From an uncultured Prevotellaceae bacterium (lineage in GTDB: Bacteria > Bacteroidota > Bacteroidia > Bacteroidales > Bacteroidaceae): 64,000 nucleotides of DNA. The translations under genes were made by a program, and so were the position numbers. Numbering within the stretch: the first letter of the stretch is position 1; each line of letters opens with the position of its first letter. The DNA is taken from the NCBI GenBank assembly GCA_902800495.1, contig CADCET010000004.1, positions 1 through 64,000 of the forward strand. Reading direction: 5' to 3'. Positions 23,265 to 31,691 of this stretch are shown here, piece after piece. The notes under the pieces are model-generated. The model ran no database searches. It was not told where the DNA came from and saw only the letters and a list, made by a program, of their open reading frames with translations.

Positions 23265-24575
23265 ATGAAAGCAGTAATACTCACAATCGTTCTTGCCTTA
23301 TCGAGTCTTTGCGTGGCGGCACAAGAGTCGAAGTTGACGATAGGCGGCTACGGCGAAGCTGTGATGACTCGCAATTTCTACAGTCAGAGTTTTAACCGCT
23401 ATAAGAAACCCGAGAACTATGCCAACGATGATAGTCACGGACGCTTTGATCTGCCCCACGTCTGCGTGAATCTCGGCTACGACTTCGGCAAGGGCTGGAC
23501 GATGGGTTCCGAGATTGAGTTCGAACATGGCGGCAACGGTACCGCTGTGGAGATAGAGGCTGAGGAGGCTGGTGAATACGAGGCCGAGGTGGAGAAAGGC
23601 GGCGAGGTGAACATCGAGCAGTTCTGGATCAACAAGGCATTCGCCGGTGGTAAGGTCAACATCAAGGCTGGCGAGATTGTTGTTCCTGTAGGCTACAGCA
23701 ACGCCCACCACGAACCCAATCAGTTCTTTACCGTCTATCGTCCTGATGGCGAAGCCACCATCATGCCCAACACGTGGCATCAGGTTGGCCTCTCGTTGTG
23801 GGGACGTCTGAAAAACTGGCGTTACGAGGCTCAGCTGCTATCGGGCTTGAACTCCGAGAGTTTCACGGCTGAGAACTTCGCTCACTATGGCGCTACCAGT
23901 CCCTACGAGTTCAAGGTGGCCAACAACTATGCCGGAGCGGCGCGCATTGACAACTATTCCGTTAAGGGACTGCGCGTTGGACTGAGCGGCTATTACGGTT
24001 ATACCTTCCGCAACACCCTGCGCACTCCGGGCGGTCAGTACGACGATGTGACGGGAGCCCTCGGTATCGTTGCACTCGACTTCTCGCTGAACCGCTGGAA
24101 CTGGATTGTCAGAGGCAATGTTGACTATGCTCACCTCAGCGATGCCGACAAGATTTCTGCCTATAACCAGGCTAACTGGACGCATCATAAATATCAGGAC
24201 GGAAATCCCCACCATTATAGTAATATAGGTAGTCATGCTGTAGCTTATGCTATTGAGGCTGGCTATAACGTCTTCTCTCAGATTCCCAAGCTAAAGCAGG
24301 AGAAGCTCTATGTCTTCGGACGCTTCGAGCATTACAACACGATGGCATCGGGCACCTATAAGTCGTTGTACGCGTACACGAAGAAATACCGTTGTGCCTT
24401 CGGTCTGAACTACTCGCCCGTGAAGCAGATTACTATCAAGGGCGAATACTCCTACCGCTTCTTTGAGAAACCAAACAACAACGGTCTCGATGCTGACAGT
24501 CCGCTGTATAAGCAGCCTTACAACAACGAGCCCAGCGTCAGCTTGGGTGTGACGTATTGCGGGTGGTTTTTATAA
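23265..24575 (+). CDS. Outer-membrane beta-barrel (porin-like) protein
   Basis: A 436-residue protein. The signal peptide is MKAVILTIVLALSSLCVAA. The mature protein begins LTIGGYGEAVMTRNFYS and consists of alternating aromatic beta strands, ending in a strand that closes with Phe (VTYCGWFL). A Glu-rich loop (VEIEAEEAGEYEAEVEKGGEV, residues 93-113, split here as VEIEAEEAGEY and EAEVEKGG) may bind cations. The type resembles phosphate-selective or carbohydrate porins. As the first gene ahead of imelysin and di-haem oxidoreductase genes, it could admit iron or a haem ligand. The substrate is inferred only from context. Confidence 0.75.
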   Translation: MKAVILTIVLALSSLCVAAQESKLTIGGYGEAVMTRNFYSQSFNRYKKPENYANDDSHGRFDLPHVCVNLGYDFGKGWTMGSEIEFEHGGNGTAVEIEAEEAGEYEAEVEKGGEVNIEQFWINKAFAGGKVNIKAGEIVVPVGYSNAHHEPNQFFTVYRPDGEATIMPNTWHQVGLSLWGRLKNWRYEAQLLSGLNSESFTAENFAHYGATSPYEFKVANNYAGAARIDNYSVKGLRVGLSGYYGYTFRNTLRTPGGQYDDVTGALGIVALDFSLNRWNWIVRGNVDYAHLSDADKISAYNQANWTHHKYQDGNPHHYSNIGSHAVAYAIEAGYNVFSQIPKLKQEKLYVFGRFEHYNTMASGTYKSLYAYTKKYRCAFGLNYSPVKQITIKGEYSYRFFEKPNNNGLDADSPLYKQPYNNEPSVSLGVTYCGWFL

Positions 24576-24623
24576 ATGGATAATTGATAATTGAAAGTTG
24601 ATAATGGATAATTGATAATTAAA

Positions 24624-25820
24624 ATGAAAACCAAGAATCTTTTGAAAATGGCAGTATTGGCTGCCTTACTTTCCAACGGCTTCGCTTCTTGTTCGAGCGA
24701 CGATGATGCCGACACCACAGTAGTAACGGGTACGCAAGCAGCCCTCGACCAGGCCTGTGCCGACTGGAAGACCGCCCGTGCCAACTGGGAGAATACCGAG
24801 GCGTTCCTCTTTGGTGCTGCCGATGTGTATTCCATCGACCCCCACACAGACACGTGGCCTGTAGCCGCCAACGACTTGGCTGACGTGCTGCGCGATGCCC
24901 AGGCCATGTCCAATCTTGACAACTTCATCAAGACGGCCAACTCTGGCATCTTGGGCTATCATGGCTTGGAGTATGTGCTCTTCCGTCAGGGTCAGCCCCG
25001 TAAGATTGACCAGATTACCAACTTGGAGTATCAGTACATCTGCGCTGTGGCCAAGGATCTCTATAACGCTACGGCGACATTGGAGGCCAGCTGGGACTCG
25101 AAGGAGAGTAATGCTGAGCGCCACCAGATAGCTCTCAACTACGTGGCTACCCATAACGCCCTCAACGAAGATGGCGACGCAGAAGGTGCCTTGGGCTCGT
25201 TCCAGAACTTCGGCAAGGCTTTCAAGAATCCTGGTACGGGCGACTGGGAGACGGCCCTCGATGCTACGCTGGAGATTATCTCCGGTTGTCAGGAGATTAT
25301 CGGCGAAGTGGGTGACTCAAAAATCGGTCTGCCTTATTCCCATGCCGATGTCAACTATATCGAGTCTCCCTATGCTTACAACTCCATCACCGACTTCTAC
25401 GACAATATCGTGTCGTGCAAGAATGCCCTCTATGGTTCGATGGGAGCTACGACGCCTAACGACAAGTCGCTGATTTACTTCTGTCAGAATGCTGGTAATG
25501 CCACGCTGGCTGCCCAGGCTAATAAGGTGGTCGGTAAGCTCGACGTAGCGCTGACAAAGATCAAGGCTATGAAAGCACCGTTTGCCCTTTATTATTCTGA
25601 CGCTTCGTGCAACGAGGCCATCAAGGCCCTCAGCGAGCTTGACGACGCTCTTGACGAGATGGCTGAGACGCTGAAGGGATATGCCGGCAATTCTACCGTT
25701 GAGGCTCAATGTAAGGTCATCAACGAAAATTATGTTGACAACGTTGTTCTCGCCACCTATCGTACGTTGGCAGACAATGCGCAGAAACTTTACCAGTCTA
25801 TCGTAAAAATAAAAGAGTAA
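24624..25820 (+). CDS. Imelysin-family lipoprotein (iron-regulated type)
   Basis: A 398-residue protein. The lipobox is FASC (Cys23). The all-helical imelysin fold is marked by the motif GYHGLEY, with His113 and Glu116 in the GxHxxE pattern that has been linked to metal binding. Imelysin proteins (IrpA, EfeO relatives) are often iron-responsive. The ATG at 24624 is preceded by tandem ggataattgataatt repeats (24573-24623). It lies 5 bases before the di-haem oxidoreductase gene. Confidence 0.85.
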   Translation: MKTKNLLKMAVLAALLSNGFASCSSDDDADTTVVTGTQAALDQACADWKTARANWENTEAFLFGAADVYSIDPHTDTWPVAANDLADVLRDAQAMSNLDNFIKTANSGILGYHGLEYVLFRQGQPRKIDQITNLEYQYICAVAKDLYNATATLEASWDSKESNAERHQIALNYVATHNALNEDGDAEGALGSFQNFGKAFKNPGTGDWETALDATLEIISGCQEIIGEVGDSKIGLPYSHADVNYIESPYAYNSITDFYDNIVSCKNALYGSMGATTPNDKSLIYFCQNAGNATLAAQANKVVGKLDVALTKIKAMKAPFALYYSDASCNEAIKALSELDDALDEMAETLKGYAGNSTVEAQCKVINENYVDNVVLATYRTLADNAQKLYQSIVKIKE

Positions 25821-25825
25821 AAACC

Positions 25826-27532
25826 ATGAACAGATTATTATTATCAGGTGTTGTTCTCTTGGGTTGCTTCATCGCTGCCGGTTGTTCCGGTAGCGATGAT
25901 GCCGTTCAACCCCTGACATGGGAAATTGGTGCCCCGACGGCCACCGACTTTCCCGAGGACTACTATGCGGGCGGACTCCTTGGCACCACGTCAGAAAACT
26001 CTTCTACCGCTTTCAAACAGCCATCAAAGGCCGTAGAGACTGCCGGCATGATGACAGCCTTCAACGAGGGAGAGTATCTTTTTGAGAAAGACTACAACAC
26101 CAATACCGAAGGCGCTTTTCACGGCCTCGGCCCTGTCTATGTGCGTCGCGGCTGTCTCTACTGTCATCCCGGCTATGGTCATGGAGGCCGCCAGACGGAG
26201 TACAAGGCCGACACCCATCGCAACGGCTACCTGCTCGTCATTTACGACAAGACCACCAATGCCTACGTCCGCAGCGTGGCCGGTATGCCGCAGACGGGAG
26301 CTGTGAAACCCTTCAAGGCACCTGTCGACGAGAGCCAGATTCGCATCGCATGGAACAACTATACCGACGAGTGGGGCAATAGTTTCCCCGACGGTGAGAC
26401 CTATTCGCTCATCTATCCTGAAGTCACTATTCCCTATAGCGCCTACTATGCTCCCGTGGTGGTGGCACGAGGCGGCAGCGACGTGACTTTGACGGAGGCC
26501 CAGTATAATCATGAGATAGGTGTGCTGCTGGAATCGACCATCGGCATCTACGGTACGGGCCTTACTGATGCTATTCCTGACGAAGACATCACCGCGCAAT
26601 GGAAGTCTGAAAGTGAGTACTTTAATAGTATTGGCCGTACTGACGCCTTGAACCCTGCTATGTGGAATCAGGCTACCAACACCTGGAACAGCTACTATGC
26701 AAACACACTTCAGGGCGACGGCACGAAGTATGTGCGCCGCTACACCTATGCCCTCTCGCGTGGTCCTATTCTCGATGCTGCTGGCGCTAATGCCATTTGG
26801 AACATCACCAACGTCACGCGTCCCGACCGCCGCTACCATTACCTTGACCTTGCTGGCGTCTACTATGCCACGAAGTCGTCGCAAGACCCTGAGGTGCAGG
26901 CTGGTTTCACCGAGTATATCAACCGTATGGACCCCACCAATGCCCATCCCGAATGGCATACGGGCGACCTGCAGAAGGATATCTATACCTATCTCACTAG
27001 CAAGCAACTCGATGCCGAGATGACTCAGAACCAGTATAAGAACCTCATGATCTGGCATCGCGGACTGGCCGTTCCTGCTGCCCGCAACACCACGACGGAG
27101 GACTTTAAACAGGGCAAGCAGCTCTTCACGCAGATTGGGTGTGCTGCCTGTCACCGCCCGTCGTGGCAGACTGGCGACGACAACATCCAGGACCCCAACA
27201 AGCTCTTCACCAATACCGACATGCCCCGCTATCCGCATCAGAAGATATGGCCCTATACCGATTTCGTTCAGCACCGTCTGTGGATGAAGAACGACATCCG
27301 CACGGGCTGGTGCCGTACCACACCGCTGTGGGGACGCGGCCTGGCTGCCAAGTGTGGCAGTGGCGTAGAGCGTCTGCATGACTGTCGTGCCCGTAATGTC
27401 CTGGAAGCCATCATGTGGCATGGCTGTAAGAACGAGGGCGGCACGAGCGATGCTTACCAGACAGTCGTGAAATTCCGTAACCTGACAAAGCAAGAACGTG
27501 ACCAAGTTATCTATTTCATCGAATCTATCTAA
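25826..27532 (+). CDS. Di-haem oxidoreductase lipoprotein (DHOR/DUF1111-like)
   Basis: A 568-residue protein. The lipobox is AAGC (Cys20). There are two haem c attachment sites, CLYCH at 110-114 and CAACH at 439-443, in the arrangement of the di-haem oxidoreductase family, which resembles bacterial cytochrome c peroxidases. It would be matured in the periplasm by the CcsBA protein encoded directly downstream, whose start overlaps its end by 35 bases. The upstream imelysin gene makes an IrpA/IrpB-like iron-linked pair likely. The electron donor and acceptor are unknown. Confidence 0.85.
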   Translation: MNRLLLSGVVLLGCFIAAGCSGSDDAVQPLTWEIGAPTATDFPEDYYAGGLLGTTSENSSTAFKQPSKAVETAGMMTAFNEGEYLFEKDYNTNTEGAFHGLGPVYVRRGCLYCHPGYGHGGRQTEYKADTHRNGYLLVIYDKTTNAYVRSVAGMPQTGAVKPFKAPVDESQIRIAWNNYTDEWGNSFPDGETYSLIYPEVTIPYSAYYAPVVVARGGSDVTLTEAQYNHEIGVLLESTIGIYGTGLTDAIPDEDITAQWKSESEYFNSIGRTDALNPAMWNQATNTWNSYYANTLQGDGTKYVRRYTYALSRGPILDAAGANAIWNITNVTRPDRRYHYLDLAGVYYATKSSQDPEVQAGFTEYINRMDPTNAHPEWHTGDLQKDIYTYLTSKQLDAEMTQNQYKNLMIWHRGLAVPAARNTTTEDFKQGKQLFTQIGCAACHRPSWQTGDDNIQDPNKLFTNTDMPRYPHQKIWPYTDFVQHRLWMKNDIRTGWCRTTPLWGRGLAAKCGSGVERLHDCRARNVLEAIMWHGCKNEGGTSDAYQTVVKFRNLTKQERDQVIYFIESI

Positions 27533-29561
27533 ACTCATACTGACCCTATACACACTCATCATCGTGTGTATAGGGTTTGCCACCGTCATAGAGAAATACC
27601 GTGGCACGGCGTTTGTCGGCGATCACATCTATGGCGCCTGGTGGTTTTCTGCGCTATGGGCAGCACTCACGGTGGCTGCCCTTGCCTATTTTGTGCGGCA
27701 GCGACTCTACAGGCGTCTGGCACTCCTATTGCTGCACGTCTCGTTTGTCGTGATACTGGCAGGTGCTTTGACCACGCATCTGTTTGCACGTAGCGGCACC
27801 GTTAGCCTAAGGGAGGGCGATACTGTCGACGTGCCTGTCAAGATGACTCTGAAAGAGTTCCGCGTCATTAACTATCCTGGTACTGACACACCGCTCGACT
27901 ATCAGAGCGTTATCTGTAAGGGGCAGGGGGGAGGGTCTTTCCTTATTTCCATGAACAACGTCGCCAATATCGACGGCTACCGTCTGTTTCAGCAGAGCTA
28001 CGACTCCGACGGACAGGGCGTGACGTTAGGTTATCGCTACGATCCCTACGGCATCGCCATCACCTATACGGGCTATCTCATGCTGTTGTTAGGCATCATT
28101 GCCACCTTGTTTTCGCGCCATACGCAGATGCGTTCACTCTACCGTAAGGCCATGACGGTGGCGTTGCTCCTGTTCTGTGTCAACGCTACTGCCGACGACC
28201 AGTTGCCCGTTGTCGACAAAGACATTGCTCACCGCATGGGAACCATCCACGTGCTTTACGCGGGCCGTATCTGTCCGCTCAACACCGTAGCCACCGACTT
28301 CACCATGAAGATGACGGGCAGTGCTTCGTGGCACGGCTATTCTGCCGACCAGGTTTTCTTCAGCTGGATGATTTATTATATGCCGTGGGAGAAAGAATTA
28401 TGTAGACCCACCCCCCAGCCCCTCCCTAATGGGAGGGGAGTAGATACTCCTTCCAATGAACGAAGCGCTGTCCTTGAGATGTTCTATAGCGGACAGTTCA
28501 CCAAAATCTTTCCTTATAGACTCACTCCTTCCGCTGATACTTCTGCTTCTGAAACTTCTGCTCTTGAAGGTAATTACTCCCCTCCCTACAGGGAGGGGCA
28601 GGGGGGTGGGTCTGTTGGGGCTGGGTCGGTTGCCTGGTACTCCCCCGGCTCCCAAGTCCTGCCGCGCGAGATTCCCGTCAAGGAGCAGTTCTTCATCAAG
28701 CAGTCGATGGACTTCCTGACGGAGGCTATCGTGACGGGACAGCGCGAACGTGCTTTCGAGATTATCGCGAAGATCAAGCTCTTCCAGCGCGACATGATTG
28801 GCGACGTGCTGCCTTCCGAGCGCAAGACGCAGGCCGAGATCTTCTACAATCGGCTGCGAAGCATCAAGTTCCCCGTACTCATCACCGCCCAGCTCGGCTT
28901 GCGCTGGTGGCTCAGCGGACATATCCCCCTGAGCAATGGCTACGAGACGATGCTCTTCATGGCGTGGGTGCTGTTGGTGCTGACGGTAGTGCTCTTCCGC
29001 AGAGTCCGTATCATCCTGTTTATCGGCCCCCTGGCTGCCCTCTGCTGTCTGCTGGTGGCTATGATGGCGGGCAGCGGCTCAGAAATCACCCCCCTGATGC
29101 CCGTCCTGCAGTCGCCGCTACTCTCCGTCCACGTCATGACGGTGATGTGTGCCTACGCCCTTTTCGCCATCCAGATGCTGTTGGGCCTCTACGCCCTCTT
29201 CCTGATAAGAAGAAGCTCGCAGCCCAATTCTTCACTCTTCACTCTTCACTCTTCACTAAAAAGAACAACCGCTCTTTCTCAGTTTCTGCTCTATCCCGCC
29301 GTATTCCTACTCGCCGTCGGCATCTTCCTCGGTGCTGTCTGGGCCAACGTATCGTGGGGTAACTATTGGTCGTGGGACCCCAAGGAGTCGTGGGCACTTA
29401 TCACGCTCATGGTCTACGCCGTTCCGCTCCACCGCTCGCCTCTCACCACCCGCCGCTCGCCCCTCGCTTACCATGTCTATATGGTCGGTGCATTCCTCGC
29501 CGTCCTCATCACCTACTTCGGCGTGAATTTTTTATTAGGCGGGATGCACAGTTATGCTTGA
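27498..29561 (+). CDS. Fused ResB-CcsA cytochrome c maturation protein
   Basis: A 687-residue protein. The N-terminal part (about 12-215) is ResB/Ccs1-like with membrane helices and a periplasmic domain. The C-terminal part (about 465-687) is CcsA with the haem-handling WWD motif WGNYWSWDPKESWALI. Together they carry haem across the membrane and attach it to CxxCH sites. A GTG start at 27498 overlaps the previous gene. Unusually, the middle region encodes palindromic intergenic-type repeats in frame (28404-28613, and a partial one at 27919-27938). Further short repeats encode NSSLFTLHSSLK and HRSPLTTRRSPL. The reading frame stays intact. Confidence 0.85.
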   Translation: MTKLSISSNLSKLILTLYTLIIVCIGFATVIEKYRGTAFVGDHIYGAWWFSALWAALTVAALAYFVRQRLYRRLALLLLHVSFVVILAGALTTHLFARSGTVSLREGDTVDVPVKMTLKEFRVINYPGTDTPLDYQSVICKGQGGGSFLISMNNVANIDGYRLFQQSYDSDGQGVTLGYRYDPYGIAITYTGYLMLLLGIIATLFSRHTQMRSLYRKAMTVALLLFCVNATADDQLPVVDKDIAHRMGTIHVLYAGRICPLNTVATDFTMKMTGSASWHGYSADQVFFSWMIYYMPWEKELCRPTPQPLPNGRGVDTPSNERSAVLEMFYSGQFTKIFPYRLTPSADTSASETSALEGNYSPPYREGQGGGSVGAGSVAWYSPGSQVLPREIPVKEQFFIKQSMDFLTEAIVTGQRERAFEIIAKIKLFQRDMIGDVLPSERKTQAEIFYNRLRSIKFPVLITAQLGLRWWLSGHIPLSNGYETMLFMAWVLLVLTVVLFRRVRIILFIGPLAALCCLLVAMMAGSGSEITPLMPVLQSPLLSVHVMTVMCAYALFAIQMLLGLYALFLIRRSSQPNSSLFTLHSSLKRTTALSQFLLYPAVFLLAVGIFLGAVWANVSWGNYWSWDPKESWALITLMVYAVPLHRSPLTTRRSPLAYHVYMVGAFLAVLITYFGVNFLLGGMHSYA
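28404..28613. repeat. Pair of inverted 39-bp GC-rich palindromic repeats inside ccsBA
   Basis: The left unit (28404-28442) and the right unit (28575-28613) are inverted copies with about 35 of 39 bases matching. Each holds its own cccctccct-gggagggg hairpin. They are separated by about 130 bases, giving a REPIN- or MITE-like layout. Total length is 210 bases, a multiple of three, so the host frame is preserved. They encode RPTPQPLPNGRG and YSPPYREGQGGGS. Confidence 0.8.
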
Positions 29562-29568
29562 AAATCAC

Positions 29569-29576
29569 TACCTTTG
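29569..29576 (+). promoter_or_regulatory. -7 box of the hemerythrin-LuxR gene
   Basis: TACCTTTG followed by GCACT, 24 bases before the start codon and just after the ccsBA stop. Confidence 0.6.
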
Positions 29577-29599
29577 CACTCAAATAACAATGTAAGACA

Positions 29600-30559
29600 A
29601 TGAAGAACTTGAAATTGTATGAACCCAGCGACAAGATGATAACGCTGATCAAAGACAACTACAGCGTGCTGCAGGCCCTCAGCTCCTTTGGCATCAACCT
29701 CGGCTTTGGCGACAAGACGGTCAGCGAGACGTGCCAGCTGAACGGGGTCGACACTTACACGTTCCTGGCCGTTGTCAACTACACCATCAACGGCTACGGC
29801 TCGTTCGACGACGACGAACAGATTAGCGTGTCCACGCTGTTGCACTACCTCAAGGCGAGCCACACTTACTACCTCGACTTCCAGCTGCCCTTCATCCGTC
29901 GCGAGCTTCAGGACAGTATCAGCGGCGACGATGCCTTAGGTTCGCTCATCATGAAGTTCTACGACGAATATGCCCAGGAAATACGCCGCCACATGAAGTA
30001 CGAGGAGAAAACACTCTTCCCCTACGTTGAGTCGCTACTTGCCGGACAGCCCATGAACGACTACAACATCGAGACCTTCTCGAAGCATCATGAGCAGACC
30101 GACAAGAAGCTGCGCGAGCTGAAGCTCATGATAATCAAATACCTGCCTGCCGACGCCCATCGCAACAACCTGCTGACGGCTACCCTCTACGACATCTACA
30201 ACAACGAGGAATGGCTGCGCCAGCATGCCGAGGTCGAGGACAACATCTTCACGCCGGCCATCAAGCGCTTGGAGCGAATGATTACCCAGGACGATGTTTC
30301 AAAAAACATCTCGTCGATGGTGTTCAAGGGCGGACAGGACAACAGCGAGCTGCTCAGCGACCGCGAGCGCGACGTCATCATCGGCGTCGTCCAGGGGCTG
30401 CTCAACAAGGAGATTGCCGACCGCCTGTGCATCTCTGTCAATACGGTCATCACCCATCGTCGCAACATTGCCCGCAAGCTCCAGATACACTCGCCCGCAG
30501 GTCTCACCATCTATGCCATCGTTAACGGCCTCGTCGATATTTCGAGCGTCAAACTGTAG
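29600..30559 (+). CDS. Hemerythrin-domain LuxR-type regulator
   Basis: A 319-residue protein. The N-terminal 75 residues resemble the ScdA/RIC N-terminal region (VLQALSSFGINLGFGDKTV). A hemerythrin HHE domain lies at about 85-235, with His and Glu ligand candidates in SHTYYLDFQLPFI, RRHMKYEEKTLFP, FSKHHEQTD and QHAEVEDNIFTP. The C-terminus is a LuxR helix-turn-helix (LLSDRERDVIIGVVQGLLNKEIADRLCISVNTVITHRRNI, shown here as ends LLSDRERDV and NTVITHRRN). A di-iron sensor of oxygen or nitric oxide joined to DNA binding is likely. The neighbouring haem operon is a plausible target. Confidence 0.85.
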   Translation: MKNLKLYEPSDKMITLIKDNYSVLQALSSFGINLGFGDKTVSETCQLNGVDTYTFLAVVNYTINGYGSFDDDEQISVSTLLHYLKASHTYYLDFQLPFIRRELQDSISGDDALGSLIMKFYDEYAQEIRRHMKYEEKTLFPYVESLLAGQPMNDYNIETFSKHHEQTDKKLRELKLMIIKYLPADAHRNNLLTATLYDIYNNEEWLRQHAEVEDNIFTPAIKRLERMITQDDVSKNISSMVFKGGQDNSELLSDRERDVIIGVVQGLLNKEIADRLCISVNTVITHRRNIARKLQIHSPAGLTIYAIVNGLVDISSVKL

Positions 30560-31340
30560 CGAATGTCGGATAGACTGCTGACGCGCCAGGGAGTTGCACC
30601 GGAGTTTGCAACCAGATGATGGTCGCCCGTATTTTGGCAGTCAGAACAGCAGCCGTTTCCGACAATAGGTATGTGGCGCACTTGTAGATGTTAGCGACAG
30701 CCACGTGTTAGATGGTCGGAGTGCCGAATGGCGGTGCAAAGATACGGCGAAAGATCGGACTGTGCAAGAGCTTTGTGGAGGCTGGTGGAATCCTAAATTG
30801 TCAAGTGGCTGATCGTCAGTGCTGTATAGGCCGTTCTGATGCCTATCGTCCCTTGACGTCTTTCGTCCTTCGCGTTTCTCGCCTTTCGCTCCTTGCGTGC
30901 GTGTGCACACGCTTCAGCCGAAATGGTGAATGTTGGTGACACCCAGCACACCTGATACTGATTATCAGACACTTGCAGCGGTGTTTGGTCGCACCAATAC
31001 CCACACCAATGGTCGCACCAAGTGTCGCACCAACCCTTTTCTGCCAATGTTTCACGCCAAAAGCTAAAAACGTACAAGCCCCTCATGAAAATTTCACGGC
31101 CTCTCATAAAATTCTCACGGCCTCTCGTAAATGTTTCACGGCCCGCCGTTACTTCCTGGTGTCACCTTTGGTGCGACTATAGGTGTTACTTACCTCAGAA
31201 AAATAGATCCTGATTTTCAGATAGTTAAGTGCCAGGTGTAAGAGGTGTTACCTATTGTTTTTATAAAAGTGTAGTAGTGCATTATGTATTCAACATTCTC
31301 TGGCAAGACACATGCTGTTTCGAAAAAAGTGACAGATAAA
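30560..31340. other. Long non-coding stretch with short tandem repeats
   Basis: About 780 bases without a convincing gene. A small hairpin gttgcacc...gcaac lies near 30593-30612. A minus-strand TATCTTTG box (complement at 30737-30744) could start a leftward transcript of unknown nature. Between 30985 and 31040 ggtcgcaccaa-type units recur. Between 31083 and 31145 three units of about 21 bases (tcataaaattctcacggcc type) repeat in tandem. It may be a relic of a mobile region at the edge of the defence island. Confidence 0.5.
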
Positions 31341-31372
31341 TTTGGAAGTTACGAGAATTATTTCTATTTTTG
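31341..31372 (+). promoter_or_regulatory. Promoter of mntA-hepT
   Basis: TTTG at 31341-31344, a 20-base spacer and TATTTTTG at 31365-31372, 25 bases ahead of the mntA start codon, give a near-perfect Bacteroidetes promoter. Confidence 0.7.
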
Positions 31373-31397
31373 CAGTCGACAGAAAACATTTGATGCA

Positions 31398-31691
31398 ATG
31401 AGTACAGAGACGATGACGCAGCTGATAGCTGATTACTTCAAGACACAACCCGTCCTGAAGGTCTGGCTCTTCGGCTCCTATTCGCGTGGTGAGCAGAATG
31501 CTGACAGCGATGTTGACATATTAATAGTGCCAGATAAGATGGTCGGTCTGTTCAAGCTGAGCGGTATGATGCTCGACTTGCAAGACCTGCTTCAGAAGCG
31601 GGTCGACCTTGTTACAGAGAAGGGCCTGCTCCCTTTCGCTCGTGAAAGTGTTAATCGTGATAAAATTCTGATTTATGAGAGAGCCGCTTAG
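31398..31691 (+). CDS. mntA: MntA-type minimal nucleotidyltransferase antitoxin
   Basis: A 97-residue protein starting MSTETMTQLIADYF. The minimal nucleotidyltransferase motif GS-x10-DxD is visible as FGSYSRGEQNADSDVDILI (Gly26, Ser27, Asp38, Asp40). In type VII toxin-antitoxin systems MntA inactivates the HepT toxin by transferring AMP groups to a tyrosine near its active site. It overlaps hepT by 17 bases. The start at 31398 follows from the promoter; a longer frame from 31284 would begin upstream of it. Confidence 0.88.
   Translation: MSTETMTQLIADYFKTQPVLKVWLFGSYSRGEQNADSDVDILIVPDKMVGLFKLSGMMLDLQDLLQKRVDLVTEKGLLPFARESVNRDKILIYERAA

Noticed and set aside
27498..27540. Frameshift or fusion between the di-haem oxidoreductase and ccsBA genes
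   Set aside because: The 35-base overlap is in a different frame and both products have sensible ends, so it is ordinary translational coupling.
26024..27607. Minus-strand open frame of 527 codons opposite the di-haem oxidoreductase gene
   Set aside because: The plus-strand frame has two CxxCH sites and a lipobox and fits its neighbours. The reverse frame shows no recognisable domain.
30793..31107. Minus-strand frame rich in WCD repeats
   Set aside because: The repeats follow the ggtcgcacca DNA unit. The frame has no family features and changes character along its length.
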